A stretch of 64,000 bases of DNA from Syntrophobacteraceae bacterium (GCA_025453975.1 JALOPI010000004.1:1-64000); one strand, 5' to 3'; shown: positions 53,111 through 62,315, counted from the first letter of the stretch. Numbers and translations: made by a program. Notes: generated by a model not told the origin, from the letters alone.

Positions 53111-54690
53111 TTACACTGCTGTTTCTCGGATTTGTACATTCGGTAATTGATGCTGTCCACCAGGGCCTGCCAGCTCGCCTCGATGATGTCGTGGGACACG
53201 CCCACGGTGCCCCACTGCTCGACACCGTCGGAGGATTCGATGAGGACCCGGACCTTGGCCGCCGTGCCGTCCCGCCCCGGCAGCACCCGGACCTTGTAGT
53301 CGCTGAGCTCCATGCCCTTGAGCTCGGGATAAAACTTGTCCAGAGCCTTGCGGAGCGCGTTGTCCAGGGCGTTGACCGGCCCTTTGCCCAGGGCCGCCGT
53401 GTGCTCCTCGCTCCCCCCCACCTTGACCCGAATGGTGGCTTCGGCGATGGGCGGCTGGTCATCCCGGCTCTTCTGGTCGATGACCCGGAAGCCCACCAGC
53501 TCGAAATAACGCTTACTCCGCCCCATGGCCTTGTTGATGAGCAGCTCGAAGCTGGCCTCGGCCGCCTCGAACTGGAACCCCTGGTTCTCGAGCTCCTTGA
53601 GCTCCTCCAGGACCTGCATGGCCACCGGGTCGCTCTTGGAGAGGTTGAGACCGTAATCCTCGGCCTTGCGCTTGATGGTGGCCCGGCCCGAAAGATCCGA
53701 GACCAAAATGCGCCGCTTGTTGCCCACCAGCTCGGGCTCCATGTGCTCGTAGGTGAGCGGGTTCCGCTCCACGGCGCTGATGTGCACGCCGCCCTTGTGG
53801 GCGAAGGCGCTCCTTCCGACGAAGGGCTGATAGCGGTTGGGGGGCATGTTGGCGAGCTCCATGATGTAGCGGCTCACCGGGCGCAGCTTCTTCAGGCTCT
53901 CCGAGGGCAGGCACGGGAAGCCCATCTTGATGGAGAGGTTGGGAATGATGGAGCAGAGGTTGGCGTTGCCGCAGCGCTCCCCGACGCCGTTCATGGTGCC
54001 CTGAACCTGCACGGCTCCCATTTCCACCGCTGTGAGGGAGTTGGCCACGGCCAGGTCGCCGTCGTTGTGGACGTGGATGCCCAGGCTGGCCCGGGGATAA
54101 CGGTCCTTGACGGCCTGGATGGTCTCGCGGATTCCGCCGGGGAGGCTCCCACCGTTGGTGTCGCAGAGCACCAGGCATTCCGCCCCAGCCTCCAGGGCCT
54201 GGCCCAGGGTTGCCAGGGCGTATTCGGGATTCTCGCGGAACCCGTCGAAGAAATGCTCCGCATCGTAAAACAGGGTCTCGGCGTGGGGACGCAGGAAGGC
54301 CAGGCTGTCCCGGATGAGCTCCAGGTTGCGCTCGAGGGTCGTGTGGAGGGCGTCACGGACGTGCACCGGCCAGCTCTTGCCGAAAATGGTGATGACCGGG
54401 GTCTTGGCCGCGACAAGGGCCTTGAGGTTCTCGTCGGCCTCGGCGGCCCTGGCGTGGTGGTGCGTCGCTCCGAAGGCGGCCACGCGAGCCGTTTTCAGCT
54501 GGTAGTTGCGGATCTCGTCGAAGTAGGCCACATCCTTGGGGTTGGAGCCCGGCCACCCGCCTTCAACGTAGTGGATGCCCAGGTCGTCCAGTTTCAGAGT
54601 GATGCGGATTTTGTCCTCCAGCGAGAGGGAAAAATCTTCGGCCTGGGTCCCATCCCGGAGGGTGGTGTCGTAGATCTTCACTTCATGCAT
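53104..54690 (-). CDS. cimA: (R)-citramalate synthase
   Basis: The 528-aa enzyme belongs to the isopropylmalate synthase family: VKIYDTTLRDGTQAEDFSLS, the metal-binding HVHNDGDLAVANSL and GTMNGVGERCGNANL, the central linker with AHKGGVHISAV and the C-terminal LeuA regulatory domain (about 390-520). The TLRDGTQ start and the GATHHH segment separate CimA from LeuA. It condenses pyruvate and acetyl-CoA to citramalate, the threonine-independent way to 2-oxobutyrate for isoleucine. It lies 34 nt downstream of the aspartate kinase gene. Confidence 0.92.
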   Translation of the reverse strand: MHEVKIYDTTLRDGTQAEDFSLSLEDKIRITLKLDDLGIHYVEGGWPGSNPKDVAYFDEIRNYQLKTARVAAFGATHHHARAAEADENLKALVAAKTPVITIFGKSWPVHVRDALHTTLERNLELIRDSLAFLRPHAETLFYDAEHFFDGFRENPEYALATLGQALEAGAECLVLCDTNGGSLPGGIRETIQAVKDRYPRASLGIHVHNDGDLAVANSLTAVEMGAVQVQGTMNGVGERCGNANLCSIIPNLSIKMGFPCLPSESLKKLRPVSRYIMELANMPPNRYQPFVGRSAFAHKGGVHISAVERNPLTYEHMEPELVGNKRRILVSDLSGRATIKRKAEDYGLNLSKSDPVAMQVLEELKELENQGFQFEAAEASFELLINKAMGRSKRYFELVGFRVIDQKSRDDQPPIAEATIRVKVGGSEEHTAALGKGPVNALDNALRKALDKFYPELKGMELSDYKVRVLPGRDGTAAKVRVLIESSDGVEQWGTVGVSHDIIEASWQALVDSINYRMYKSEKQQCKC

Positions 54691-54724
54691 GGAAAAACCC
54701 TTCCGCCCTGGAAACAGGGCCTGT

Positions 54725-55981
54725 CTATGACTCCTCCTTGACCTTCATGACTCCCCGGGGCGGCTCCTTTTCGAGCTCGAAGGCATCATGAAGGACGCGA
54801 ACGGCAAGCTCGGTATACTTCTCGTCGATGATGCACGAGATCTTGATCTCCGACGTGGTGATCATCTTGAGATTGATGTTCTCCCGGGCCAGGGTCTCGA
54901 ACATTTTCGTGGCTACGCCACTGTGGCTCCGCATGCCGAGACCGATGATCGAGATCTTGGAGATATTGGGGTTGCTGTGGACGGGGCCGGCTCCGATCTC
55001 CGCGGCGATGCGCTCGGCGATGTCGACGGTGCTCGGATAGTCGGTCTTGGGGACGGTGAAGGACATGTTCACGACCCCGGGGGTGCTCCCGCTTCCCTGG
55101 ACGATCAGGTCCACGTTGATGCTGGCATCCGAGATCGGCTTGAACAGCCGGGCCGCCATTCCCGGCACATCGGGCACGTTGGTGACGGTGATGCGAGCTT
55201 CGTTCCGGTTGTAGGTGATCCCGGAAACCACCACTCTTTCCATATCTGAATCCTCCTTGGTGACCAGAGTTCCAGGGGCGTCGGTGAAAGAGGAGAGGAC
55301 CATGATGGGGACGTGGTACTTCATGCCGAACTCGACGGAGCGCAGATGGAGCACCTTGGCTCCCATGCTGGCCATTTCGAGCATCTCCTCGTAGCTGATC
55401 TTTTCGAGCTTGCGCGCCTTGGAGTAGATGTTGGGGTCGGCCGTGAAAACCCCTTCCACATCGGTGTAAATCTCGCACAGATCGGCTCCGAGGGCCGCCG
55501 CCAGCGCCACGGCCGTCGTGTCCGAGCCCCCGCGTCCCAGGGTGGTGATGTTGCCTTCCTCGTCGTAGCCTTGAAAACCGGCCACGACCACGATCTTTCC
55601 TTCGTGGATCTTGTCCATCACGGGGAGGGTCTCGATCCAATGGATGCGGGCCTGCCCGTAGCAGCAGTCGGTGATGATCCCCGCCTGGTAGCCCGTCATG
55701 GAGACGGCCTCGTAGCCCATTTCCTTCACGGCCATGCTGAAGAGGGCGATGGTGACCTGCTCGCCCGTGGACAGCAGGACATCCATCTCGCGGGGATCGG
55801 GGTGAGGGGTCATATCGCGGGCCAGACGGATGAGTGCATCCGTGTCCCCGGCCCGGGCCGAGAGAACCACCACCAGGTTGTCCCCTTTTTTCCTCCTTGA
55901 AATGACGCGCTCCGCCACCGCTCGAATGCGCTCGACATTGGCGACGGAAGTGCCTCCGTATTTTTGCACCACAAGTGCCAT
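54725..55981 (-). CDS. lysC: Aspartate kinase
   Basis: The 418-aa enzyme phosphorylates aspartate, the first step to lysine, threonine, methionine and diaminopimelate. Motifs are VVQKYGGTSVANVERI, VVLSARAGDTD, LLSTGEQVTIAL, GFQGYDEEGNITTLGRGGSD and EIYTDVEGVFTADP. Two ACT domains (about 265-410) give feedback control. AGGAGG lies about 11 nt before the ATG. It is first in a lysC-cimA-comEA-like transcript, linking aspartate-family and isoleucine synthesis. Confidence 0.95.
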   Translation of the reverse strand: MALVVQKYGGTSVANVERIRAVAERVISRRKKGDNLVVVLSARAGDTDALIRLARDMTPHPDPREMDVLLSTGEQVTIALFSMAVKEMGYEAVSMTGYQAGIITDCCYGQARIHWIETLPVMDKIHEGKIVVVAGFQGYDEEGNITTLGRGGSDTTAVALAAALGADLCEIYTDVEGVFTADPNIYSKARKLEKISYEEMLEMASMGAKVLHLRSVEFGMKYHVPIMVLSSFTDAPGTLVTKEDSDMERVVVSGITYNRNEARITVTNVPDVPGMAARLFKPISDASINVDLIVQGSGSTPGVVNMSFTVPKTDYPSTVDIAERIAAEIGAGPVHSNPNISKISIIGLGMRSHSGVATKMFETLARENINLKMITTSEIKISCIIDEKYTELAVRVLHDAFELEKEPPRGVMKVKEES

Positions 55982-56169
55982 GGGATCTGGAACCTCCTCT
56001 CAGGGATGATGTGTCCCGCCGCCGTTGTGGATGGCCGGCTCAAGGGGTGCCAACCGGGCCATCCCATCGACCGTCGGGCGAAAACTATTTTACTAGCACA
56101 GAAGCCCCTGGGCGGGTACTGTAAATTTGGACTTCCTTACAGGGGCACCTGGCGTTTCCAGGAGCACCC

Positions 56170-56184
56170 TGCAATTCTATTGCA
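56170..56184. promoter_or_regulatory. Candidate Zur-type operator, copy 1
   Basis: TGCAA-TTCTA-TTGCA (flanked by C and G, extending the palindrome to 17 nt) lies in the lysC-zur divergent gap. It has the same half-sites and spacing as the copy at 56396-56410. Confidence 0.5.
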
Positions 56185-56382
56185 GTAAGGCTCGCTTCCG
56201 AGAAGAGAACCGCGAATCCTTGGGCAACGGTTGTGCTCATCCTTGGATGGCCTCTTTCCTGACGATCCGGCTGATCTCTCCCCAAGGCCGATTCGGCGGG
56301 CATTCGCACGTACCCACGGGCCGGCCCAGTCGCATGAGAAGCAGTATTATCCCCCCTGCCGCATGAAATGAAAGGCTATTTA

Positions 56383-56410
56383 GGGTTGCAGTCCGTGCAA
56401 CCCTGTTGCA
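56383..56410 (+). promoter_or_regulatory. Candidate Zur operator and promoter of the zinc operon
   Basis: GGGTTGCA-N5-TGCAACCC (56383-56403) is a perfect inverted repeat, and its right arm forms a second palindrome, TGCAA-CCCTG-TTGCA (56396-56410). A weak promoter (TTGCAG, 17 nt, CATGAT) overlaps it, so a repressor bound here would block transcription of zur-znuACB. The regulator is inferred to be the Zur encoded 93 nt downstream. Confidence 0.55.
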
Positions 56411-56503
56411 TGATATATGGTGTACGTTGGAGGCTCGACCGTCCGCCGTTCGTGCCCGGCGCCCCCGGAGTATCGTGAGGATACCAACTGGAGAGACACG
56501 TCC

Positions 56504-56974
56504 ATGTGCCAGCGGTGTGATTACCCGGAGCTCCTTCAGCATGCCGCCCTGGCGCCGCTCCCCAACCGGGTGGCGGTGCTGGAGATCGTCGGCAACAGCC
56601 CCTCCCCCCTCAGCACCCAGGAGATCTTCGACATCGTTCGGAGGTCTCAGCGGATGAACCGGGTGACGCTCTACCGCATCCTGGATCTTCTCGTCGAAAA
56701 GGACCTGGTGCACCGCATCAGTGCCGGAGACCGCTCCTTTCGTTACGGTCTGGCACCCAACGCCAATCATCCGCGCCATCCACACTTCTACTGCAGTCGC
56801 TGCGGCAACATGGAATGTCTGGCTCCCGAGGCCGTGAATGTGGATACCCGGTCCCTTGAAAGGACTTTCCCCGCGTTGATCCAGAAGGTCGAGATCCGCC
56901 TCGACGGCGTCTGCAGGAGCTGCTTGAAAATCCACGGGAGTGGCTCTCGCCGGGACCATCCGCGAACGCCTTGA
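56504..56974 (+). CDS. zur: Fur-family zinc-uptake regulator Zur
   Basis: The 156-aa repressor has the winged-helix domain (about 10-80, STQEIFDIVRRSQRMNRVTL and YRILDLLVEKDLVHRI), the metal-binding stretch HPRHPHFYCSRCGNMECL and the second structural zinc pair CRSC near the end. With zinc bound it represses zinc-uptake genes. It is the first gene of the zinc operon, 22 nt upstream of znuA, so it is autoregulated. TGGAGAG 9 nt upstream supports ATG 56504. Function as Zur rather than Fur rests on context. Confidence 0.9.
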   Translation: MCQRCDYPELLQHAALAPLPNRVAVLEIVGNSPSPLSTQEIFDIVRRSQRMNRVTLYRILDLLVEKDLVHRISAGDRSFRYGLAPNANHPRHPHFYCSRCGNMECLAPEAVNVDTRSLERTFPALIQKVEIRLDGVCRSCLKIHGSGSRRDHPRTP

Positions 56975-56996
56975 TGGAGATGGAGAGGAGAATCCG

Positions 56997-58001
56997 ATGA
57001 CTCACCGTTCATGCTCTTTGCTGGTGGCCTTGTCGATGCTGGCGCTGGTGGCCATCGATGCCCGGCTGGCCAGGGCGGGCCAGATTCCCCCGGTCCCCGG
57101 CATCAAGGTTCTGGCCGTCGAGACCTTTCTGGCCGACATCGCCCGGAATGTTGCCGGGAATCGACTCCAGGTGGAGGCGCTGCTTCCCGTGGGTGCCGAC
57201 CCCCATGGCTTTCAGCCCACGCCCAGGGATGTGGCCAAGGTGGCCGCATGCGACGTGCTCATCGTTCACGGGGCGGGGATCGAGGAGTTCCTGGACGAGG
57301 TGCTGCGCAATGCCGGCGGCTCCCGCCGCGTGATCGAGGCGTCGGCGGGTCTTCAATCGCGGTCGCCCGGGCAGGGTGAGAAAGGGCCCGCTCCGGGCGG
57401 ACATCCCCACGAGGAAGCGGGCCGCAAGTCAGGGCACGTCCATGAGGCCCCGTCGGGTCACCATCACCACGAAGTCGACCCGCACTTCTGGCTCTGCCCT
57501 GTCCATGCCGTCACTTTCGTGACGAACATCCGGGATGGATTGAGCCAGGCAGACCCCGCCGGGGCGGCCATCTACGCAGCCAACGCGGACGCCTACATCG
57601 CCCGCCTCAGGGAGCTGGACCAGTGGATTGCCGAGCAGGTGAGTCGGATCCCCCAAAGGGATCGGCTCCTGGTGACGAGCCACGAGAGCTTCGGCTATTT
57701 CGCGGACCGCTACGGTTTCCGTGTTGTCGGGACCGTCATGCCGGGAGTGAGCACGGGTGCATCGCCTTCGGCCAGGGAGCTGGCTCAGCTGATCCAAAAG
57801 ATCAAGGAGACGGGGGCCAGGGCGATTTTCCTGGATTCCGGAGCCAACCCCCGGCTGGCCGAGCAGGTGGCGGCGGAAACCCAGGTCCGGGTGGTGACGG
57901 AGCTCTTCACCCATTCCGTCACGGAGCCTGGAGGTCCCGCTCCCACGTATATCGACATGATCAAGTTCAATACGACGGCCATCGTGGGCGCGCTCCAGTG
58001 A
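56997..58001 (+). CDS. znuA: Zinc ABC transporter substrate-binding protein
   Basis: The 334-aa periplasmic protein has a signal peptide (CSLLVALSMLALVAIDARLA), the cluster A-I metal-binding layout (VGADPHGFQPTPRD with the first His) and a His-rich loop (about 130-160: GGHPHEE, SGHVHE, SGHHHHEVDPHFW), which is characteristic of zinc-specific members. Further ligands lie in VTSHESFGYF and FLDSGANPRLAEQ. GAGGAG upstream of ATG 56997 supports the start. It delivers zinc to the ZnuBC transporter encoded next. Confidence 0.93.
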   Translation: MTHRSCSLLVALSMLALVAIDARLARAGQIPPVPGIKVLAVETFLADIARNVAGNRLQVEALLPVGADPHGFQPTPRDVAKVAACDVLIVHGAGIEEFLDEVLRNAGGSRRVIEASAGLQSRSPGQGEKGPAPGGHPHEEAGRKSGHVHEAPSGHHHHEVDPHFWLCPVHAVTFVTNIRDGLSQADPAGAAIYAANADAYIARLRELDQWIAEQVSRIPQRDRLLVTSHESFGYFADRYGFRVVGTVMPGVSTGASPSARELAQLIQKIKETGARAIFLDSGANPRLAEQVAAETQVRVVTELFTHSVTEPGGPAPTYIDMIKFNTTAIVGALQ

Positions 58002-58029
58002 TGCCCGCCGAGAACGGAGCCCGGGTCCT

Positions 58030-58842
58030 TTGAAGAACTCCACCGCAACGACCTCCTGTGCCTGGGCGCCCGCCCATCTGCTGGTGGAAGGCGCCACCGT
58101 TTCCTACGGGGGCAAGCCGTCCCTCAGGGATGTGACCTTCTGCGTGCCCGTGGGGACCAGCGTGGCGGTGATCGGTCCCAACGGGGCCGGCAAGTCCACG
58201 CTCTTCAAGGCCCTGGTGGGGCTGCTGCCCCTCCAGGCGGGCCACATCGTCATCCACGGGCTGCCCCTGGGGCATCACCGGGACTGCGTGGCTTACGTGC
58301 CCCAGCGCGAGGAGGTGGACTGGCGCTTTCCCGTGACCGTCACGGATGTCGTCATGATGGGCCGCTACGGCCGGCTGGGGTGGCTCAGGCGGCCCGGAAA
58401 GCGGGATCGGGCCGTCGTGGCCGAGTGGCTCGAGCGCATGGGCATCGGCGACCTGGCATCCAAGCCCATCGGCGACCTTTCCGGGGGCCAGCAGCAGCGG
58501 GCCTTCCTGGCCAGGGCGCTGGTGCAGGAGCCCCACATCCTGCTCATGGACGAACCGTTCACGGGTGTGGACGTCTCCACCCAGGAGGCGACCCTGTCCC
58601 TCTTCGAAACCCTCCGGGAGCAGCAGGTCACCGTCCTGGTATCGACGCACGACCTGAAGCTCTCCGCCACCCGCTTCGACCAGGTGCTGCTGCTGAACCG
58701 CCGCCTCATCGCTTATGGGCCTGCCCGGGACGCTCTCACGTCGCAAACGCTGGCCGAGGCCTTCGGAGGCCAGGTGCTTTTCGTCAATGGAGCGGTGGTG
58801 GTCGACAAGGCCGCCCATGTGCGGAAGCCCTACACGGAATAG
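58030..58842 (+). CDS. znuC: Zinc/manganese ABC transporter ATPase
   Basis: The 270-aa ATPase has Walker A GPNGAGKST, Q-loop VPQREEVDWRFPVTVTDVV, signature LSGGQQQR, Walker B ILLMDEPFTGVD and switch His STHD. The REEVDWRFP segment is typical of the cluster 9 zinc/manganese family. The start at 58030 would be TTG without a convincing ribosome-binding site; an internal GTG at 58084 is another candidate. It lies 28 nt after znuA and 7 nt before znuB. Confidence 0.9.
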   Translation: MKNSTATTSCAWAPAHLLVEGATVSYGGKPSLRDVTFCVPVGTSVAVIGPNGAGKSTLFKALVGLLPLQAGHIVIHGLPLGHHRDCVAYVPQREEVDWRFPVTVTDVVMMGRYGRLGWLRRPGKRDRAVVAEWLERMGIGDLASKPIGDLSGGQQQRAFLARALVQEPHILLMDEPFTGVDVSTQEATLSLFETLREQQVTVLVSTHDLKLSATRFDQVLLLNRRLIAYGPARDALTSQTLAEAFGGQVLFVNGAVVVDKAAHVRKPYTE

Positions 58843-58849
58843 GACCCTC

Positions 58850-59701
58850 ATGGAATGGCTGATTGAGCCTCTCGGTTTCGGTTTCATGCAGCGCGGCCTG
58901 GCCGCTTCGCTCATGGTGGGGATTCTCTGCGCCGTCGTGGGCTGCTACGTGGTGCTGCGCTCCATGGCCTTCCTGGGGGATGCCATGGCCCACGCCATCC
59001 TGCCGGGCGTGGCCGTGGCGTACCTGCTCAAGGGGAGCCTGTTCATCGGGGCCCTCGGCGCGGCCCTGGTCGTCGCCCTGGGCATCGGGCTCCTGTCGCG
59101 GCGGGGGAGCATCAAGGAGGACACGGCCATCGGCATTCTGTTCGCCGCCGCCCTCTCCCTGGGCATCGCCCTCATCAGCACGGCCAAGACCTATGCCACG
59201 GACCTCACCCACATCCTCTTCGGGAACGTGCTGGGTGTGAGCACCGGCGATCTCTGGCTCACCGCCGTGGTGGGGCTGCTGGTGCTGATCCTCATCGTGC
59301 TCTTCTACAAGGAGCTTCTGGTCATCTCCTTCGACCCGGTGCTGGCGGCGACGCTGCGGCTGCCGGCCGAGCTCCTGCGCACCCTCATGCTGGTCCTCAT
59401 CGCCCTCACCATCGTCGTGTCCCTTCAAACCGTCGGCGTGGGCCTGGTCACCGCCATGCTGGTGACGCCCGCCGCGACGGCCTCGCTCCTGACGCGGCGC
59501 CTGCCGTCCATGATGGCCATTTCGGCTGGCCTGGGAGCCCTCTCGGCCATCCTCGGCCTGTTTCTGAGCTTCCATGTCAACATCGCTTCGGGGCCCGCCG
59601 TGGTTCTGACCGCCACGTGCCTTTTTCTGGTGACCTACGTCGCGGCGCCCCGAAGGGGGATTCTGTGGCAGGTCCTGCGACGATGGGGCGCGACTGAGTG
59701 A
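58850..59701 (+). CDS. znuB: Zinc/manganese ABC transporter permease
   Basis: The 283-aa permease has about eight transmembrane helices and the ABC-3 signature VVLRSMAFLGDAMAHAILPG and the EDTAIGILFAAALSLGIAL loop. It forms the membrane channel for the zinc bound by ZnuA. AGGA 5 nt before ATG 58850 overlaps the stop codon of znuC. It closes the zur-znuA-znuC-znuB operon. The 59702-59803 gap to the convergent lipid-transport operon shows no clear terminator. Confidence 0.92.
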   Translation: MEWLIEPLGFGFMQRGLAASLMVGILCAVVGCYVVLRSMAFLGDAMAHAILPGVAVAYLLKGSLFIGALGAALVVALGIGLLSRRGSIKEDTAIGILFAAALSLGIALISTAKTYATDLTHILFGNVLGVSTGDLWLTAVVGLLVLILIVLFYKELLVISFDPVLAATLRLPAELLRTLMLVLIALTIVVSLQTVGVGLVTAMLVTPAATASLLTRRLPSMMAISAGLGALSAILGLFLSFHVNIASGPAVVLTATCLFLVTYVAAPRRGILWQVLRRWGATE

Positions 59702-59803
59702 CGCTTCCAGCCGCGGACTTCAGGATGCGAGCTGAATACCCGGCGAGGTGATGAGCCGCCGGTGATCCACGCTGCCGGAATGGGTGAGGGAAATCCCGGG
59801 GGC

Positions 59804-60424
59804 TCAAGGTGATGGCGCGGTGGTGATGGTTTCGGCGATCTCGCGGCTGAGGCGGGCGAGGGCTCTGCCGTGGGCGGCCACGAGGGCGGTGTAGCCCTGT
59901 CCCTCCACCGGCTCCCGGATCGCGGTCCGCTTCCTGGCAAGGACCTTCCCGCCCCCGGCTCCGGTGACGTGCCACTGGGCCGCAAGAGCCACCTCGCCCT
60001 CCGGTGTGCCGTGGAACCGGGTCACCGTCACGATGACCTGGTGATCGACGTCGGGCGACTCCGAGGGATAAAAAACGATTCCCTCCACGCAGAGCAGCTT
60101 CGCCAGGTTCTCCGCCAGGGCTCGCATGACCGTCTTGGCCAGGGGCTCGGCCCACAGGTCGAAATCGCCGAGCCGAAGCTCGTTGGGGCTGACTTGGGTC
60201 ACGATCTGGGGCCGGTCCAGATATTCGGGTATCTCGACGGGTCCCACTCCCAGGGTGATGCAGCGCCCGCCCCCCGCCGCCGGCGCCTTGGGATCCGCCG
60301 CCGGCGGGTCGCTCAGCAGATAGAATCTTGCCGGTGACGTTCGAGAGCACCCGGCCAGGACCGCTGTCAACAGGATCAGCCAGGCTATCTGGATGAGTCT
60401 CGGTTCCTTCCGCATCGCCATCAT
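59804..60424 (-). CDS. ABC-type transport auxiliary lipoprotein (PqiC-like)
   Basis: The 206-aa protein has a lipoprotein signal peptide ending in LAGC and the PqiC/ABC_trans_aux domain (RFYLLSDPP, GVGPVEIPEYLDRPQIV, LWAEPLAKTVMRALAENL). Such lipoproteins sit at the outer membrane and partner MCE proteins in lipid transport. The gene overlaps the end of the MCE gene by 4 nt (ATGA), so it is coupled to the transporter and closes the operon. Confidence 0.85.
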   Translation of the reverse strand: MMAMRKEPRLIQIAWLILLTAVLAGCSRTSPARFYLLSDPPAADPKAPAAGGGRCITLGVGPVEIPEYLDRPQIVTQVSPNELRLGDFDLWAEPLAKTVMRALAENLAKLLCVEGIVFYPSESPDVDHQVIVTVTRFHGTPEGEVALAAQWHVTGAGGGKVLARKRTAIREPVEGQGYTALVAAHGRALARLSREIAETITTAPSP

Positions 60425-61485
60425 CTCCCCCTCGTCGGTCCGCCCTTGCCCTGGATGAGGGCTTCGGGGTTCCTTTCCAGATACTCCGCAAAGACGCGAA
60501 TGGCCCGGGTGGCCCGCTGCAGCTCATCCAGGGAGCGCATCAGCTCGCGAAGCAGGGGCGAGTCCCTCGATGTGAGGCCCTGGGCGTTGTGGAGCGTCTT
60601 TTCCGCGGTCGAGAGGGCATTCCGGGCCGTCTCCAGCGTCAGCTCGACGCTTTTCATGAGGGGCGCCACCTGACCATGCAGCTCCCTGGCCAGCCTGCCG
60701 TACTCGTCCACGGCCGTTTCACCCTTGGAGGCCAGGGCGGCCAGCCTGGCATCCGCGTCCCTGGCCAGCTTCGCGTACTCGGCCAGGGCCTGCTCCGCCC
60801 CGGACAATACGGGCCCCAACCGCTCGTCGGCGTGCTTCACGGTCAGCTCGAGGTTCCGCGACGTGTTCTTGAGAGCGGTGATGGTCTCCTTGATCTCCGG
60901 ATCCCGCACCACTTTGGAGATCCCCTCCACAGCCCGGAAGACCTCGTGAACGAGCTGCTCCAGGGGAAGTCTCTCAAGGGTCTTGGCCAGCTCCTCGAGC
61001 TTGGTGGGGACGGTCGGGATTTCCAGGGCGCCGTCCCCGCCGACGTACTTCGCTTCCCTGTCCGGAAAGAAATCCAGGGAGATCTGGAGCTGTCCCGTTA
61101 CGAAGCTCTGGGTCTGCAGCTGGGCCCTCAGGCCGCGTTCGATCAGCTGCTTCATGCGGGCGTAGGGGTTTCTCCTGTGGCTGGTGTCGTTGGAGGAGAA
61201 CTGAATGCGCTCGGGCTCAAGCTTCATGTAAACCGGGATATGCATGGTCAGGGTTTCGGGGTTGGCGACCAGGGCGATGTTGGTCACGGAGCCCACCCTG
61301 ACACCCCGGAAGACCACCGGCGAGCCGACGGTGAGCCCGGTGACCGAGCTTTCGAAATACATGATGAAAGGGTAGGTCGTCTGAAAGAATCTCCCGGATC
61401 CGAACACCGTGAGGCCCACCACGAGGAGCGCCAGCGCTCCCACGATGAACCCGCCGATGAGCGTTCTACTGGCTGAATGGGCCAT
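60421..61485 (-). CDS. mlaD: MCE-domain lipid transport protein (MlaD-like, long form)
   Basis: The 354-aa protein has an N-terminal membrane helix (TLIGGFIVGALALLVVGLTV), one MCE domain (about 35-125: FESSVTGLTVGSPVVFRGVRVGSV shortened to GLTVGSPVVFRGVRVGSV) and a long alpha-helical C-terminus (about 140-330) that could form a bundle or tunnel. MlaD is only about 180 residues, so this is a longer variant, closer to helix-tailed MCE proteins. GGGAG about 10 nt upstream favours ATG 61485; an upstream ATG at 61527 overlaps the ATPase gene. The symbol is by family. Confidence 0.85.
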   Translation of the reverse strand: MAHSASRTLIGGFIVGALALLVVGLTVFGSGRFFQTTYPFIMYFESSVTGLTVGSPVVFRGVRVGSVTNIALVANPETLTMHIPVYMKLEPERIQFSSNDTSHRRNPYARMKQLIERGLRAQLQTQSFVTGQLQISLDFFPDREAKYVGGDGALEIPTVPTKLEELAKTLERLPLEQLVHEVFRAVEGISKVVRDPEIKETITALKNTSRNLELTVKHADERLGPVLSGAEQALAEYAKLARDADARLAALASKGETAVDEYGRLARELHGQVAPLMKSVELTLETARNALSTAEKTLHNAQGLTSRDSPLLRELMRSLDELQRATRAIRVFAEYLERNPEALIQGKGGPTRGR

Positions 61486-61519
61486 CTGCCATGATCTCCC
61501 TCTGCATCTCCATCGGTTC

Positions 61520-62299
61520 TCAGTCATCGCTTTCGCCGCGCGTCAGGAACCTGCGCACGGTCGGGTTGTCAGATGTGGCCAGGAGGGCCCTGGGATCCCC
61601 CTGGGCGATCATCGTTTTGGCCTCCGCATCGATGAAGACCGAATTGCTCCCGATGGCAAAAATGCTCGCCAGCTCATGGGTGACGACCACCACCGTCGCC
61701 CCCAGGCTGGATCGAAGCTCCAGGATCAAGTCGTCCAGCAGGCGCGCACTGATGGGATCCAGCCCCGCCGATGGCTCGTCCAGGAAGAGGATGTCCGGGT
61801 CGAGGGCCATGGCCCGCGCCAGCCCCGCCCGCTTCTTCATCCCTCCGCTGATCTCGGAGGGGTAATATTCCTCGAAGCCAGCCAGGCCGACGAGGGCCAG
61901 CTTGAGGGAGCAGAGCTCCCTGATATCGTGCTCGCCGAGACGGGTGTATTCCCGCAGGGGAAGCGCCACGTTCTCGGCCAGGGTCATGGAGCTCCACAAC
62001 GCTCCGCTCTGGTAGAGGATCCCGATGCGCCTCATGATCCGGTCGCGCTCCTCGGCCTCCGCATCCCAGAAGCTTTTGGTGCCATCGTAAAGGACCCTCC
62101 CGGCCGCCGGACTCTGAAGGCCCACCATGTGGCGCAGAAGCGTGGATTTGCCGCACCCGCTGCCCCCCATGATGATGAACACGTCACCCCGGTTGACCGT
62201 GAAGCTCAGGTCCCGCTGGAGCACGAAGCTCCCGAAGGCCATGGTGAGATCCCGGACCTCGATGTGGGGTCGGGCTTCCTGCCCCTGCCGCCGCTCCAC
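61520..62299 (-). CDS. mlaF: Lipid-transport ABC ATPase (MlaF-like)
   Basis: The 259-aa ATPase has Walker A GGSGCGKST, the MlaF-type QSGALWSSMTLAENV Q-loop, signature ISGGMKKR, Walker B ILFLDEPSAGLDPI and switch His VTHE. The FQSGAL-like segment and GGMxKR signature mark the MCE-linked ATPases. GTG 62299 follows a GAGGA site. It powers retrograde or anterograde phospholipid traffic with the permease encoded 16 nt upstream. Confidence 0.92.
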   Translation of the reverse strand: MERRQGQEARPHIEVRDLTMAFGSFVLQRDLSFTVNRGDVFIIMGGSGCGKSTLLRHMVGLQSPAAGRVLYDGTKSFWDAEAEERDRIMRRIGILYQSGALWSSMTLAENVALPLREYTRLGEHDIRELCSLKLALVGLAGFEEYYPSEISGGMKKRAGLARAMALDPDILFLDEPSAGLDPISARLLDDLILELRSSLGATVVVVTHELASIFAIGSNSVFIDAEAKTMIAQGDPRALLATSDNPTVRRFLTRGESDD

Positions 62300-62315
62300 G
62301 CCGTCCTCTACTTTC

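Noticed and set aside
53191-54741. A 516-codon open frame on the plus strand opposite cimA
   Set aside because: The opposite strand encodes a full citramalate synthase with all motifs; the plus-strand product is compositionally biased and matches nothing.
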